Origin: Pontiella desulfatans
Lineage (GTDB): Bacteria; Verrucomicrobiota; Kiritimatiellia; Kiritimatiellales; Pontiellaceae
DNA: 7,612 bases
NCBI GenBank assembly: GCA_029287275.1
Contig: JARFRL010000039.1
Coordinates: forward strand, 1-7,612
Direction: 5' to 3'
Notes under the pieces: model-generated
Databases searched by the model: none
The model's input: only the letters and a program-made list of their open reading frames with translations
Told to the model about the DNA's origin: nothing
Position numbers and translations under genes: made by a program
In this document: positions 1-6,915 of the stretch, piece after piece
Position numbering within the stretch: the stretch's first letter is position 1
Layout: each line of letters begins with the position of its first letter

Positions 1-23
1 CCCTGCGAACCGCGCCGCGACAT

Positions 24-50
24 AAAAAAGGCGCCCGATTGGACGCCTTT
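24..50 (-). terminator. Rho-independent terminator downstream of leuB
   Basis: A perfect 7-bp stem (AAAGGCG at 27-33 with CGCCTTT at 44-50) encloses a 10-base stretch in which two further C-G pairs can form across a C/A mismatch, leaving a GATT loop. Read on the minus strand the hairpin is followed by six T residues (24-29), the classical intrinsic terminator layout. It lies 22 bases past the leuB stop, so it probably ends the minus-strand transcript. The plus strand also has a T-rich flank after the stem (51-58), so weak bidirectional activity is possible. Confidence 0.8.
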
Positions 51-72
51 CTTTGTTTGGACCCAACCGGCT

Positions 73-1158
73 TTACAACGCGGCGAGGGTCGCGGCTTTC
101 ACCAGATCGCCAAGCTCGGTGGTGGAGGCGAGCGTGTCGCCTTCGCGCCACAGATCGCCGGAACGGTAGCCTTGATCCAGCACCTGCTCAACGCCGGCGC
201 GGATCGCGTTGGCCGCCGCGTCTTCGCCAAGGGTGTCGAGCATCATCGCCGCGGAGAGGATCATCGCGAACGGATTCGCTTTGCCCTGTCCGGCGATGTC
301 CGGCGCGGAGCCGTGAACCGGTTCGAAAATACCGACCGATCCGCCAACGGACGCGGAGGGCAGCAGGCCCAGCGAGCCGCCGAGCGTCGCGGACGCGTCG
401 GACAGGATATCGCCGAAGATGTTGCCGGTCACGATCACGTCGAACTGGCGCGGGTTGATGACCATCTGCATGGCGGCGTTGTCGATGTAGAGGTGGTCGA
501 GCTCGACGTCGGCATACTCCGCCTGATGCAGCTCGATGACCGTGTCGCGCCAGAGGCGGGAAACGTCCAGCACGTTGGCTTTGTCGACGCTGGTGACTTT
601 GTTGCGGCGCTTGCGGGCCCATTCGAACGCGACGCGGGCGACGCGTTTGATCTCGCCGACGGAGTAGACCATGGTGTTCCATGATTTCTTGTCGTCGCCT
701 TCGCCTTCGGTTCCACGGGGTTCGCCGAAGTAGATGCCGCCGGTCAGTTCGCGGACGGTGAAGAGGTCGAGGCCCGCGACGGCTTCGGGGCGCAGAGGGG
801 AGTTGGCCGCGAGCGATTCGGGAACCGTTACCGGACGCAGGTTGGCGAACGCGCCGAGTTCCTTGCGGATTTTCAGCAGGCCGCTTTCCGGGCGCATGGC
901 GCCGGTGAGCGCGTCCCATTTCGGGCCGCCGACCGCGCCGAGCAGGACCGCGTCGGACGCTTTGCAGGTTTCGACGACGGAGTCGGGCATCGGGTCGTTG
1001 TGCGCGTCGATGGCCGCGCCGCCCGCGTTGCAGGTGGTGTATTCGAGCGCGAAGCCGGATTTTTCGGCCGCGGCGTCGAGGACTTTAACCGACTCGGCGA
1101 TCACTTCGGGGCCGATGCCGTCGCCGGGGAGCAGCGTGATGTTGTACGTTTTGGACAT
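73..1158 (-). CDS. leuB: 3-isopropylmalate dehydrogenase
   Basis: Cytoplasmic NAD-dependent enzyme of leucine biosynthesis; it oxidatively decarboxylates (2R,3S)-3-isopropylmalate to 2-oxoisocaproate. The 361-residue product is full length for the family. It opens with the dinucleotide-fold start ITLLPGDGIGPEV (7-19) and carries GAVGGPKWD (74-82). By alignment with known LeuB proteins, substrate arginines fall at R98, R108 and R136, the catalytic Tyr at Y143 (GGIYFGEPRG), the catalytic Lys at K193 (VDKANV), and metal-binding aspartates at D226, D250 and D254. The NAD-binding loop EPVHGSAPDIAGQGKANP (279-296) contains D287, as expected for NAD rather than NADP. The start at 1158 is preferred over an in-frame upstream one at 1230 because AAAGGA (1165-1170) sits 6 bases ahead of it and the family N-terminus begins here. 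It is the last gene before a terminator; leuC and leuD are not in the window. Confidence 0.97.
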   Translation of the reverse strand: MSKTYNITLLPGDGIGPEVIAESVKVLDAAAEKSGFALEYTTCNAGGAAIDAHNDPMPDSVVETCKASDAVLLGAVGGPKWDALTGAMRPESGLLKIRKELGAFANLRPVTVPESLAANSPLRPEAVAGLDLFTVRELTGGIYFGEPRGTEGEGDDKKSWNTMVYSVGEIKRVARVAFEWARKRRNKVTSVDKANVLDVSRLWRDTVIELHQAEYADVELDHLYIDNAAMQMVINPRQFDVIVTGNIFGDILSDASATLGGSLGLLPSASVGGSVGIFEPVHGSAPDIAGQGKANPFAMILSAAMMLDTLGEDAAANAIRAGVEQVLDQGYRSGDLWREGDTLASTTELGDLVKAATLAAL

Positions 1159-1192
1159 GATGATTCCTTTGTTTGAAAATGAGCGGCGGATT

Positions 1193-1258
1193 TTACTTGG
1201 GCTCGCGAGGAATGCAAACCCTGAATCCATCGGTCGTTCCGAACAAGGGGAGATCCAT
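1193..1258 (-). CDS. Possible 21-residue small ORF between the coiled-coil gene and leuB
   Basis: A short ORF (MDLPLFGTTDGF..., 21 residues) starts in a TGATG overlap with the stop codon of the upstream gene. GGAGGG (1264-1269) lies 5 bases ahead of its ATG, an arrangement typical of translational coupling. It ends 34 bases before the leuB start. It has two Leu codons (CTC, TTG), too few for a classical leucine attenuator, and I see no paired terminator and antiterminator hairpins after it. The Shine-Dalgarno-like sequence also encodes the Gly-rich tail of the upstream protein, so it may be coincidental. Whether it is translated is unknown. Confidence 0.22.
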   Translation of the reverse strand: MDLPLFGTTDGFRVCIPREPK

Positions 1259-2055
1259 CAGCGCCCTCCGCCGCCGCCCCCGCGGTCGCCACCACGGCCG
1301 CCCCCGCCGCGGCCGCCCATGTTGGGTATTCGGGTCGAGGTGGCCTCGATGATCTGTTCGACGTGCGTGGCGAACGCTTCGGCGTCCTCGCCTTGGTAGC
1401 CCAGGTCGCCGCCGAGTTGTTTGAACATGACGTTGCGCTCGGTTTCCATCATGGGGCGGACGTCGCGCAGTTCGGTGAACATTTCGCGCATCGTCTCGCG
1501 GTCGGGCGCGGCTTCGGGATCCTGCATCTGGTCGGTCAGTTCCCACACGCGCGCCATTTTCGCGACGAGCGCTTCGTGGTTCGCGAGTTCCTCCTCGTTC
1601 ATGGTGGAGGTGTCGAGATCCATGAAGGTCGCGGTGCGTTCGGCCAGGCTGTAGCGCATCTGGCTCTGGCGTTCCCGCCTTTGCTGGATCATCTCGGCGT
1701 AGCCTTCCGGATCCTCCGCTTTCATGGTCGCCATGCGGTCCTCGAAGGATTCGCGCTGGCGCGGCGGGCGGTTGGTGCCGCCGCGAACGGCTTCGAGCCG
1801 CGCTTCCGTCGTCGCGAGTTGGGTTTTCAGCGCGGTGATTTCGTTGGTGTCGCCGTCTTGGGTGAGGTAGATGATTTCGGGCTCTTTGTCGGGCGCGGGC
1901 GTGTAGGCTTCCATGCTGGCGATCTGTTGCTCCAACGCGAGGATTTCGGCCTTGGCCGCTTTGTTTTTACTGGATAGCGACGCCGCGGAAACGACGCTGA
2001 TCAGGGCGATGAGCGCGGCGATGCCCGCCGCGATTTGAGGAATGTTTTTTTTCAT
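1258..2055 (-). CDS. Membrane-anchored coiled-coil protein with Gly/Arg-rich C-terminal tail, function unknown
   Basis: Not recognised as a named family. The 265-residue product has a short basic N-terminus (MKKN) and a hydrophobic segment at about 7-27, either an uncleaved inner-membrane anchor or a Sec signal ending in SAA. A helical, coiled-coil-like stretch (about 29-50) and a second one (about 70-91) flank an acidic/proline linker. The charged, methionine-rich helical region (about 100-240) loosely resembles Spy/CpxP-like periplasmic helical proteins in composition only. The last 19 residues (247-265) are 14 Gly, 4 Arg and 1 Asp. AGGAGA (2061-2066) lies 5 bases ahead of the ATG, supporting this start. 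The bulk of the protein is predicted to face the periplasm. It lies 59 bases after fetB and 99 bases before leuB, which gives no clear functional clue. Confidence 0.8.
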   Translation of the reverse strand: MKKNIPQIAAGIAALIALISVVSAASLSSKNKAAKAEILALEQQIASMEAYTPAPDKEPEIIYLTQDGDTNEITALKTQLATTEARLEAVRGGTNRPPRQRESFEDRMATMKAEDPEGYAEMIQQRRERQSQMRYSLAERTATFMDLDTSTMNEEELANHEALVAKMARVWELTDQMQDPEAAPDRETMREMFTELRDVRPMMETERNVMFKQLGGDLGYQGEDAEAFATHVEQIIEATSTRIPNMGGRGGGGRGGDRGGGGGGR

Positions 2056-2114
2056 GAGAATCTCCTGTTTTCGAATAACGCCGACTGCCGCGTTTTGTTG
2101 CGCGCTTTTCGCGA

Positions 2115-2897
2115 TTATTGAAAAACGTCCGGCCGCAGGCGCTGATGGTCGTCGAAGGCGACGCGCAGGCTGAGCAGAATGTTGAGGAGCGACGCGATAA
2201 CCATCGCGGTGAAAATGCAGATCATGATGCCGATCTGGTATTTGATGGCCTCGAGCGGCATGGCGCCGCCGAGAATCTGGCCGGTCATCATGCCGGGCAG
2301 CGACACGAGGCCCATGGTGGCCATGGTCGCGATGGATGGATTGACGCAGGCTTTGAGGGCCGCGCGCAGATAGGGCCGCACGGCCTCGCCGAGCGTGGCA
2401 CCGAGCATGAGGTAGGTCGTGAATTCCGCCTCGTTGTTGCGGATGCCGCTATAGAACCGCTCGAGGCTGAGCACGTTGCTGCGCTGGCAGTTGCCAAGAA
2501 TCATGCCGGTGATGGGAATCAGGTAGCGCGCGTCGTAAAACGGGTCCGGCCGGATCGCGACGAGAATGAACCAGCCGCTGACGATCCCCGTGCTGACCGC
2601 GATGCCCGTGAGCGACCGCCAGAAAAAAACCTTGCGCTTCAACCCCGACTTGCCGAGCACGCTGAAATTGGCCGCGACCATCATCACCGCGACCCACAGG
2701 ACGTTCACCAGCGGATGGTTGAGCTGGAAGATGTATTTCAGGTAGAGCCCGACGAGCACCAGCTGAACCGCCATGCGGATGGCTGAAAGAATGGTTTCTT
2801 TGGCCACGCCGAGTTTGAGCCAAACGAACACGCCGATCGGAATCAGCAGCAAGGCGAACATCGACAACGTCGCGGCGATGGAGAGATCGTTGGTCAT
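2115..2897 (-). CDS. fetB: FetB-type (UPF0014/YbbM) ABC transporter permease
   Basis: Integral inner-membrane permease partner of the ATPase encoded just upstream. In E. coli the FetAB pair has been linked to iron export and resistance to oxidative stress; metal specificity here is inferred by homology only. The 260-residue length fits the family, and the sequence is strongly hydrophobic with roughly seven membrane segments. Family hallmarks are the QLVLVGLYLKYIF segment (45-57), RYLIPITGMILGN (124-136), GATLGEA (166-172), the highly conserved MGLVSLPGMMTGQILGG (195-211) and AIKYQI (217-222). The start codon overlaps the fetA stop as ATGA (2894-2897), and a GGAGG Shine-Dalgarno lies inside the fetA end about 8 bases upstream, so the two are translationally coupled and probably made in fixed ratio. 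Confidence 0.93.
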   Translation of the reverse strand: MTNDLSIAATLSMFALLLIPIGVFVWLKLGVAKETILSAIRMAVQLVLVGLYLKYIFQLNHPLVNVLWVAVMMVAANFSVLGKSGLKRKVFFWRSLTGIAVSTGIVSGWFILVAIRPDPFYDARYLIPITGMILGNCQRSNVLSLERFYSGIRNNEAEFTTYLMLGATLGEAVRPYLRAALKACVNPSIATMATMGLVSLPGMMTGQILGGAMPLEAIKYQIGIMICIFTAMVIASLLNILLSLRVAFDDHQRLRPDVFQ

Positions 2898-3535
2898 CGG
2901 CTTTCCTCCGTCAGGTTCCGGTCAAGGATCTCGATCGTACGGTCGCAGCGGCCGACCCACGCGGCGTCGTGCGAGACGGACAGCAGGGTGATCTCCTCGG
3001 CGAACAGTTCATCCATGACCGCGTCGCGGCTTTCCGGATCGAGCGCGGAGGTGACTTCGTCCGCGAGGAAGATGGTTTTGTCGAGTAGCAACGCGCGGGC
3101 GAGCGCGACGCGCTGTTTTTCGCCGCCGGAAATCCGTTTGGCGGGTTGGGTCAGAATATTTCGCGGCAGCTTCAGGCGTTCCAGCGTCGCGCTGATTCGG
3201 TCTTCGGAGGGCGGGTTGTTTTTGTGCGCCTTGAACTGGAAGGGCAGCAGCAGCGCCTCGCGGACGGAGTCGGCGCCGAGCGTTGGTTCCTGCCCGATGA
3301 AGGCCAGCCGAGCGCGGATCGCTCCGACGTTGGCCGCGGACAGCTCCAAGTCGTCGACCGCGACGGTTCCCGCGGCGATGGGAAACGCGCCGACCACGGC
3401 TTTCAGCAACGAGCTTTTGCCGCAGCCCGACGCGCCGCGGATCACGACTTTGTCGCCGGGTTCGACGCGTAGGTTCGCGTTTTCCAACAAGGTCTGTTGG
3501 CTCGCCTGTAGCGTTATGTCGTTGAATGAGATCAT
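2894..3535 (-). CDS. fetA: FetA-type ABC transporter ATP-binding protein
   Basis: Cytoplasmic ATPase subunit that powers the FetB-type permease encoded next. From the ATG at 3535 the product is 213 residues, a single nucleotide-binding domain. It has Walker A GASGCGKS (34-41), Q-loop IGQEP (Q82), signature SGGEKQR (136-142), Walker B IFLADE with catalytic E160, and switch histidine H189 (SVSHD). The block PTL(x)nSVREALLLPFQF (84-101) matches the FetA/YbbL pattern better than generic ABC ATPases. Start choice is ambiguous: the ATG at 3535 is one base after the stop of the AEC permease gene (TGAcATG), while an in-frame TTG at 3547 would add four residues (MDSD). Neither has a clear Shine-Dalgarno, so re-initiation after the upstream gene is likely and the ATG is preferred. 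Confidence 0.92.
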   Translation of the reverse strand: MISFNDITLQASQQTLLENANLRVEPGDKVVIRGASGCGKSSLLKAVVGAFPIAAGTVAVDDLELSAANVGAIRARLAFIGQEPTLGADSVREALLLPFQFKAHKNNPPSEDRISATLERLKLPRNILTQPAKRISGGEKQRVALARALLLDKTIFLADEVTSALDPESRDAVMDELFAEEITLLSVSHDAAWVGRCDRTIEILDRNLTEESR

Positions 3536-3536
3536 G

Positions 3537-4469
3537 TCAGAGTCCAAAGGCGATGACGAAGGGTAGGGTGATGGCGGAGAGCAGGGTGCTGAGCGCGACG
3601 ATGCGGCCCGCGAGCGTGGCGTCGTTGCCCATCACCTCGGCCATGATATAGGACATGCCGGCGGTCGGGCAGGCCAGATAGAGTATGGCGATCATTTTTT
3701 CAGTGACGGTGAGATCGAACAATCCCGCGATGAGAAACCCGATGGCGGGCGTGATGACGACTTTGATCAGCGACGCGATCAGGGACGGAGGGGCCGCGCC
3801 TTTGATCCGATCCACTTGCAAACTGGCCCCGATGCTCATGAGAATCAGCGGCAACGACGCTTTGCCCAGCGCTTCGAGCGAGCGGTTCAGGAAGAGGGGC
3901 AACTGAACGCCGATCAGGTTCAACGCGATGCCGATGACGCACGACATCAGCAAGGGATTTTTCACCATTTGCAGCACGAAGGTGCTTACGGATTTCCCGA
4001 CGCTCTGTTTTTCTTTTCCGTAATGAAGCAAAACGCTGACGCCGAGAATGTTGAAGAACACCACCACGGGCGCGAGGACGACGGTGCCCAGCGTTTCGGC
4101 GTCGGCGTCGATGCCGGAGAGCGTGTAAATAATGACCGGCAAACCGACGAACGCGCCATTGCCGCGAAACGAGCCCTGAATAAAGGCGCCGGTGGTCGCG
4201 GAAGGCAGTTTTAGGATCAGCGACACGCCCCACGCGAACGCCAGACTCAACAGCGTGCCGATCGTGAAAATCAGAAGAATCCGGGAGATCGTGGGGAAAT
4301 CCAACGACGCGCGGCTGATGTTGCTGATCAGCATGGCGGGCAGCGACAGCCAGAAAACGAACCGGTTGAGGCTTTTGAAAAAAACCTCCGGCAGGAATTC
4401 GGTTTTCCGCAAAACCTTGCCGAGCGCGATCAGCAGAAAAATCGGGGCTATGCTGTTGAGAATGAACAT
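3537..4469 (-). CDS. AEC (auxin efflux carrier) family transporter
   Basis: Inner-membrane secondary transporter of 310 residues, normal for the AEC family, whose bacterial members move small organic acids such as malonate or other carboxylates (MdcF and YfdV types). The substrate cannot be told from sequence. About ten hydrophobic segments are visible in two halves separated by a polar loop (about 150-170). Family features include the opening IAPIFLLIALGKVLRK (7-22), N35 with the FWLSLPA segment (39-45), SFRGNGAFVGLPV (100-112), NP at 171-172, LPLILMSIGASL (206-217) and CPTAGMSYIMAEVMGND (267-283). The ATG at 4469 gives the expected N-terminus, though no Shine-Dalgarno precedes it. It follows the last DUF1080 gene by 40 bases and is 1 base from the fetA ATG, so co-transcription with fetAB is likely. 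Confidence 0.93.
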   Translation of the reverse strand: MFILNSIAPIFLLIALGKVLRKTEFLPEVFFKSLNRFVFWLSLPAMLISNISRASLDFPTISRILLIFTIGTLLSLAFAWGVSLILKLPSATTGAFIQGSFRGNGAFVGLPVIIYTLSGIDADAETLGTVVLAPVVVFFNILGVSVLLHYGKEKQSVGKSVSTFVLQMVKNPLLMSCVIGIALNLIGVQLPLFLNRSLEALGKASLPLILMSIGASLQVDRIKGAAPPSLIASLIKVVITPAIGFLIAGLFDLTVTEKMIAILYLACPTAGMSYIMAEVMGNDATLAGRIVALSTLLSAITLPFVIAFGL

Positions 4470-4509
4470 GCCGCGAAGCGTAGAAGCTTAAGCCGCGCCG
4501 CGCAACACG

Positions 4510-5427
4510 CTATTTCAGTTCCGTGGCCCAGACGTTGCGGAAGACGACGGGGTTGCCGTGGTTCTGAAAATAGATCGGGCCTTTCGCGAGTTGCTTCTTC
4601 TTCGCGCCGTTGCCGGTTCCGGTTTCCAACTCGACGTCGTCGTGGATCAGGACGCCGTTGTGACGAAGCGTGATCCGCGCGTTTTCGATTTTTTCGTCGC
4701 CGTCCATGACCGGCGCGGTGAAGTCGATGTCGTAGGTCTGCCAGCGCAACGGCGGGTAGGCCATGTGGATGTCGGGTGTTTTCTTTTTATACAACGCGCC
4801 GCACCACTGTTTGTTGATCGACTCCAGTTCGATGGCGTTGTTTTTTGCGTCGAGATCGAGCGCGAAGCTGTCGATGATCTGGATCTCGTAGTTGTTGAAG
4901 ATGTAGATTCCGCTGTTTCCTCGGTCCTGATTGGAGGGGTTGCGGCCCGGCTTGAAGGGTTGCATGAACTCGAGGTGCATGTGGAACGAACCGAGATCTT
5001 TGGTGGTTTTTCCGCCGGCGAGCAAGAGCCCGTCTTTCACCTTCGTGAAGTCCGCGGGGAACGCCAAAATCGCGTTGGCCGGCGCGGGCTTCCCCAACGT
5101 TGGGCTTTGCCGTTCGGTTTTGGTGTGGCCTTTGAGCAACGCCGCGAGCGCGGCGGACTTCAGCTTTTCGGATAGGATGGCGGTTTGATCCCATCCGTCG
5201 CCCGGCAAACCGCCTTGATAGGTCGCGACGAGGAAGTCGCCGTCATTTAGCAGATTGGCCTGGATGGCCGTGCCGCCGGAGTTTGAAAGGAATTCCCCAA
5301 CCATTTGGAACCCTTCGACTTCCCGCGTGGCGGTGGCGACATTGTTCCAGACGGGCACGGGCGCTTTCACGACGGCCTGAACGGAAAACGCCGCGAGCAA
5401 AAGCATGAGCGTCGTTGAATAGTTCAT
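4510..5427 (-). CDS. Exported DUF1080 protein (3-keto-disaccharide hydrolase family) with N-terminal extra domain
   Basis: The 305-residue secreted product has a Sec signal peptide (MNYSTTLMLLLAAFSVQA, likely cut after A18). Residues about 28-125 form an extra region with AIQANLLNDGDFLVATYQGGLPGDGWD (54-80), a segment I recall from other DUF1080 proteins of planctomycetes and verrucomicrobia. The DUF1080 domain proper, predicted as a concanavalin-like beta-sandwich, follows at about 145-305, with SFHMHLEFMQPF (147-158), RGNSGIYIFNNYEIQIIDSF (169-188), a WQTYDIDFTAP strand (229-239) and the C-terminal GPIYFQNHGNPVVFRNVW (283-300). It belongs to the subtype with NSGIY...YEIQIIDS and lacks the WSGG motif of its two neighbours. 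Family members cleave 3-keto glycosides by an elimination mechanism; the substrate here is unknown. It follows the previous DUF1080 gene by 19 bases. The Shine-Dalgarno is weak (TAGG before the start). Confidence 0.88.
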   Translation of the reverse strand: MNYSTTLMLLLAAFSVQAVVKAPVPVWNNVATATREVEGFQMVGEFLSNSGGTAIQANLLNDGDFLVATYQGGLPGDGWDQTAILSEKLKSAALAALLKGHTKTERQSPTLGKPAPANAILAFPADFTKVKDGLLLAGGKTTKDLGSFHMHLEFMQPFKPGRNPSNQDRGNSGIYIFNNYEIQIIDSFALDLDAKNNAIELESINKQWCGALYKKKTPDIHMAYPPLRWQTYDIDFTAPVMDGDEKIENARITLRHNGVLIHDDVELETGTGNGAKKKQLAKGPIYFQNHGNPVVFRNVWATELK

Positions 5428-5446
5428 GATCGCCTAGCCAATATTC

Positions 5447-6082
5447 CTACAGTTCCATGACGCGGATGTTACGGAACTTGTAGATCTGACCGTCTTCGCC
5501 GTGGTGCTGAATGCCGATATAACCTTCGGCGTCCATGTCGTCGATATAGTCCGTGCAGAGCACGTCGTTCACCCAGATTTGAAGGCGGTCGCCTTCGGCT
5601 TTGATTCTGTATTTATTCCAGTCGTGGCGCTTGAACGAACCTTTGGTTTTTTCGCGGAACGCGTTGCCTGAAGCGGAATCGTTTGGCTTGAGCGGATTCA
5701 GCCAGCCGCGCCGCGCCTCGTCGAAAAGTCCGCCCGACCAAGCGCGGGCGGAGGTGTCGCACTCCGCCTGATAGCCGTAGACTTTGTTCGGCTCGACATG
5801 GCAGCGGAACATGACGCCGGAGTTGGCCTTGCCTTCGGGCATCTTCAACTCCACTTCCAGAATGAAGTCGGCATATTTTTTTTCCGTGCAGAGGAAGAAC
5901 TTTTTATCGGCTTTCAGATGGATTTCACCGTCCACCACGGTGATTTCGCCACGGGCGTAGGGGTTGGTCCAGCCTTCGACGGTTTTCCCGTCGAACAGAT
6001 CGACCCAACCATCGTTTTTGGCCTGAAGGTTCGAACAGCCGGCCAACGCCGCTAGAAGTAGCGCGCACGTGATTTTTTTCAT
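5447..6082 (-). CDS. DUF1080 lipoprotein (3-keto-disaccharide hydrolase family)
   Basis: The 211-residue product is a predicted lipoprotein: basic MKK start, hydrophobic core and lipobox LAGC with C16 as the lipidated residue. Serine follows the cysteine, so by the proteobacterial +2 rule it would go to the outer membrane (whether that rule holds in this phylum is uncertain). The whole mature part is one DUF1080 domain: WVDLFDGKTVEGW (26-38), NSGVMFR (87-93), GYQAE (103-107), WSGGLFDEARRGW (115-127), HDWNKYRIKAEGD (153-165), GYIGIQHHG (187-195) and FRNIRVMEL at the end. Its likely role is hydrolysis or elimination of a 3-oxidised glycoside at the cell surface or in the periplasm. The start overlaps the stop of the upstream gene as ATGA, with AAGGAG (6088-6093) 5 bases ahead, so it is coupled to that gene. 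Confidence 0.93.
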   Translation of the reverse strand: MKKITCALLLAALAGCSNLQAKNDGWVDLFDGKTVEGWTNPYARGEITVVDGEIHLKADKKFFLCTEKKYADFILEVELKMPEGKANSGVMFRCHVEPNKVYGYQAECDTSARAWSGGLFDEARRGWLNPLKPNDSASGNAFREKTKGSFKRHDWNKYRIKAEGDRLQIWVNDVLCTDYIDDMDAEGYIGIQHHGEDGQIYKFRNIRVMEL

Positions 6083-6822
6083 TTGAGCTCCTTAACTTTG
6101 ATGTTTCGAAAGTGGATTTTTCCTGCGTTGCCGGAATGCACCTGCAGGCTGAAGAAGCCTTGCTTGTATTTTCCATCGTTCATATGGGCCGCGGGAACGC
6201 CGTTGATCCATGTTTTATAGGTGTCGCCCTGAGCCACAACGGTAACGCGGTTCCAGTCGTCTTTTTTCAGCGCGCCGCGCGCGTCCTGGTGGGATTCAAG
6301 CCAAAGTGGATAGGCCCAGCCGCCCGCGCCCTGCTCGTAGATGCCGCCGGACCAGTTCCGACCCTTCGCGAAACCTTCCATTTCGACCTGAGGGCCGAAC
6401 ACGGTGACGCCCTTTTTGCCGGGCTTTTGCTGGCCGCGGAACATGAAGCCGCTATTGCCCTGAATTTCCCACTTCAATTCCGCGGTGAAGATGAAGTCGG
6501 TGTAGTCGCTTTTGACGGTGGAAAGGTAGGTGCTGGGGGAGCCCTTGATGGTTGTTCCGACAATCGTGTCGCCCTTCGCTTCATACGCGCAATGTCCGCC
6601 CAGCGAGATCCATCCATCCAGGTTTTTCCCGTTGTAGAGGCTGACGAAGCCTTCATTCAAGTCTGGCTCCGGATCGGTGTTGAGCAACATGTCCGCGGGA
6701 ACCGCGACGCTCGCCTGCTTCTCGTATTTCTTAACGTATTGCTTTTGGTCTTCAGAAACAACATTGGCCAGTGCTCCCGTGGCCAGGCTGATGAGGACGA
6801 TGCTCAAAATACTCGTTTTCAT
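6079..6822 (-). CDS. Exported DUF1080 protein (3-keto-disaccharide hydrolase family)
   Basis: This is the first gene of the minus-strand run. The 247-residue product has a Sec signal peptide (MKTSILSIVLISLATGALA, likely cut after A19) and no lipobox cysteine. A charged linker (about 22-55) precedes one DUF1080 domain: GFVSLYNGKNLDGW (58-71), GNSGFMFRG (122-130), GPQVEMEG (143-150), WSGGIYEQGAGGW (157-169), DDWNRVTVVAQGD (188-200), TWINGVP (204-210), GFFSLQVHSG (222-231) and HFRNIKVKEL at the end. It shares the NSGxMFR and WSGG(I/L)(Y/F)(D/E) motifs with the next gene, so the two look like diverged paralogues. The predicted role is cleaving 3-keto glycosides in the periplasm. TAGGAG (6831-6836) lies 8 bases ahead of the ATG. 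Its promoter must lie in the divergent spacer shared with the oxidoreductase gene. Confidence 0.93.
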   Translation of the reverse strand: MKTSILSIVLISLATGALANVVSEDQKQYVKKYEKQASVAVPADMLLNTDPEPDLNEGFVSLYNGKNLDGWISLGGHCAYEAKGDTIVGTTIKGSPSTYLSTVKSDYTDFIFTAELKWEIQGNSGFMFRGQQKPGKKGVTVFGPQVEMEGFAKGRNWSGGIYEQGAGGWAYPLWLESHQDARGALKKDDWNRVTVVAQGDTYKTWINGVPAAHMNDGKYKQGFFSLQVHSGNAGKIHFRNIKVKELK

Positions 6823-6915
6823 GAATGATTCTCCTAAGTTCGTGGCGTCTAATCAATATCCTTCTAATGGACTGGGACGCTTGGCGCGATCTGGGTTTGG
6901 ACAGGCAAGCTCCTG

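Noticed and set aside
1..23. Possible minus-strand ATG at 21-23 starting a gene that runs off the left edge
   Set aside because: Only seven codons are visible and the ATG sits directly after the T-tract of the leuB terminator with no Shine-Dalgarno, so there is nothing to support a gene.
1202..1209. Palindrome CTCGCGAG in the leuB upstream region
   Set aside because: An 8-base self-complementary word in GC-rich DNA is common, with no second copy or promoter context to make it an operator.
1261..1320. GC-only tract with imperfect CCGCC repeats
   Set aside because: It is explained by Gly and Arg codons of the coiled-coil protein tail, and there is no tandem unit regular enough to call a separate repeat element.
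1363..1977. Long plus-strand open frame of 204 residues opposite the coiled-coil gene
   Set aside because: It lies wholly antisense to a gene with a good Shine-Dalgarno and signal/anchor, and its composition (Arg, Gly, Val, Phe) is what GC-rich antisense frames give. It has no recognisable domain.
2077..2113. Small hairpins AACGC/GCGTT (2077-2094) and CGCG/CGCG (2101-2113) between fetB and the coiled-coil gene
   Set aside because: Stems are only 4-5 bp and no T-tract follows on the minus strand, so they are not a credible terminator for fetB. The plus strand has no gene to terminate.
3816..4214. Plus-strand open frame opposite the AEC permease, with similar long plus-strand frames opposite fetB and the DUF1080 genes
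   Set aside because: The minus-strand frames encode clear families with conserved motifs across their full length. The plus-strand frames are low-complexity shadows without motifs.
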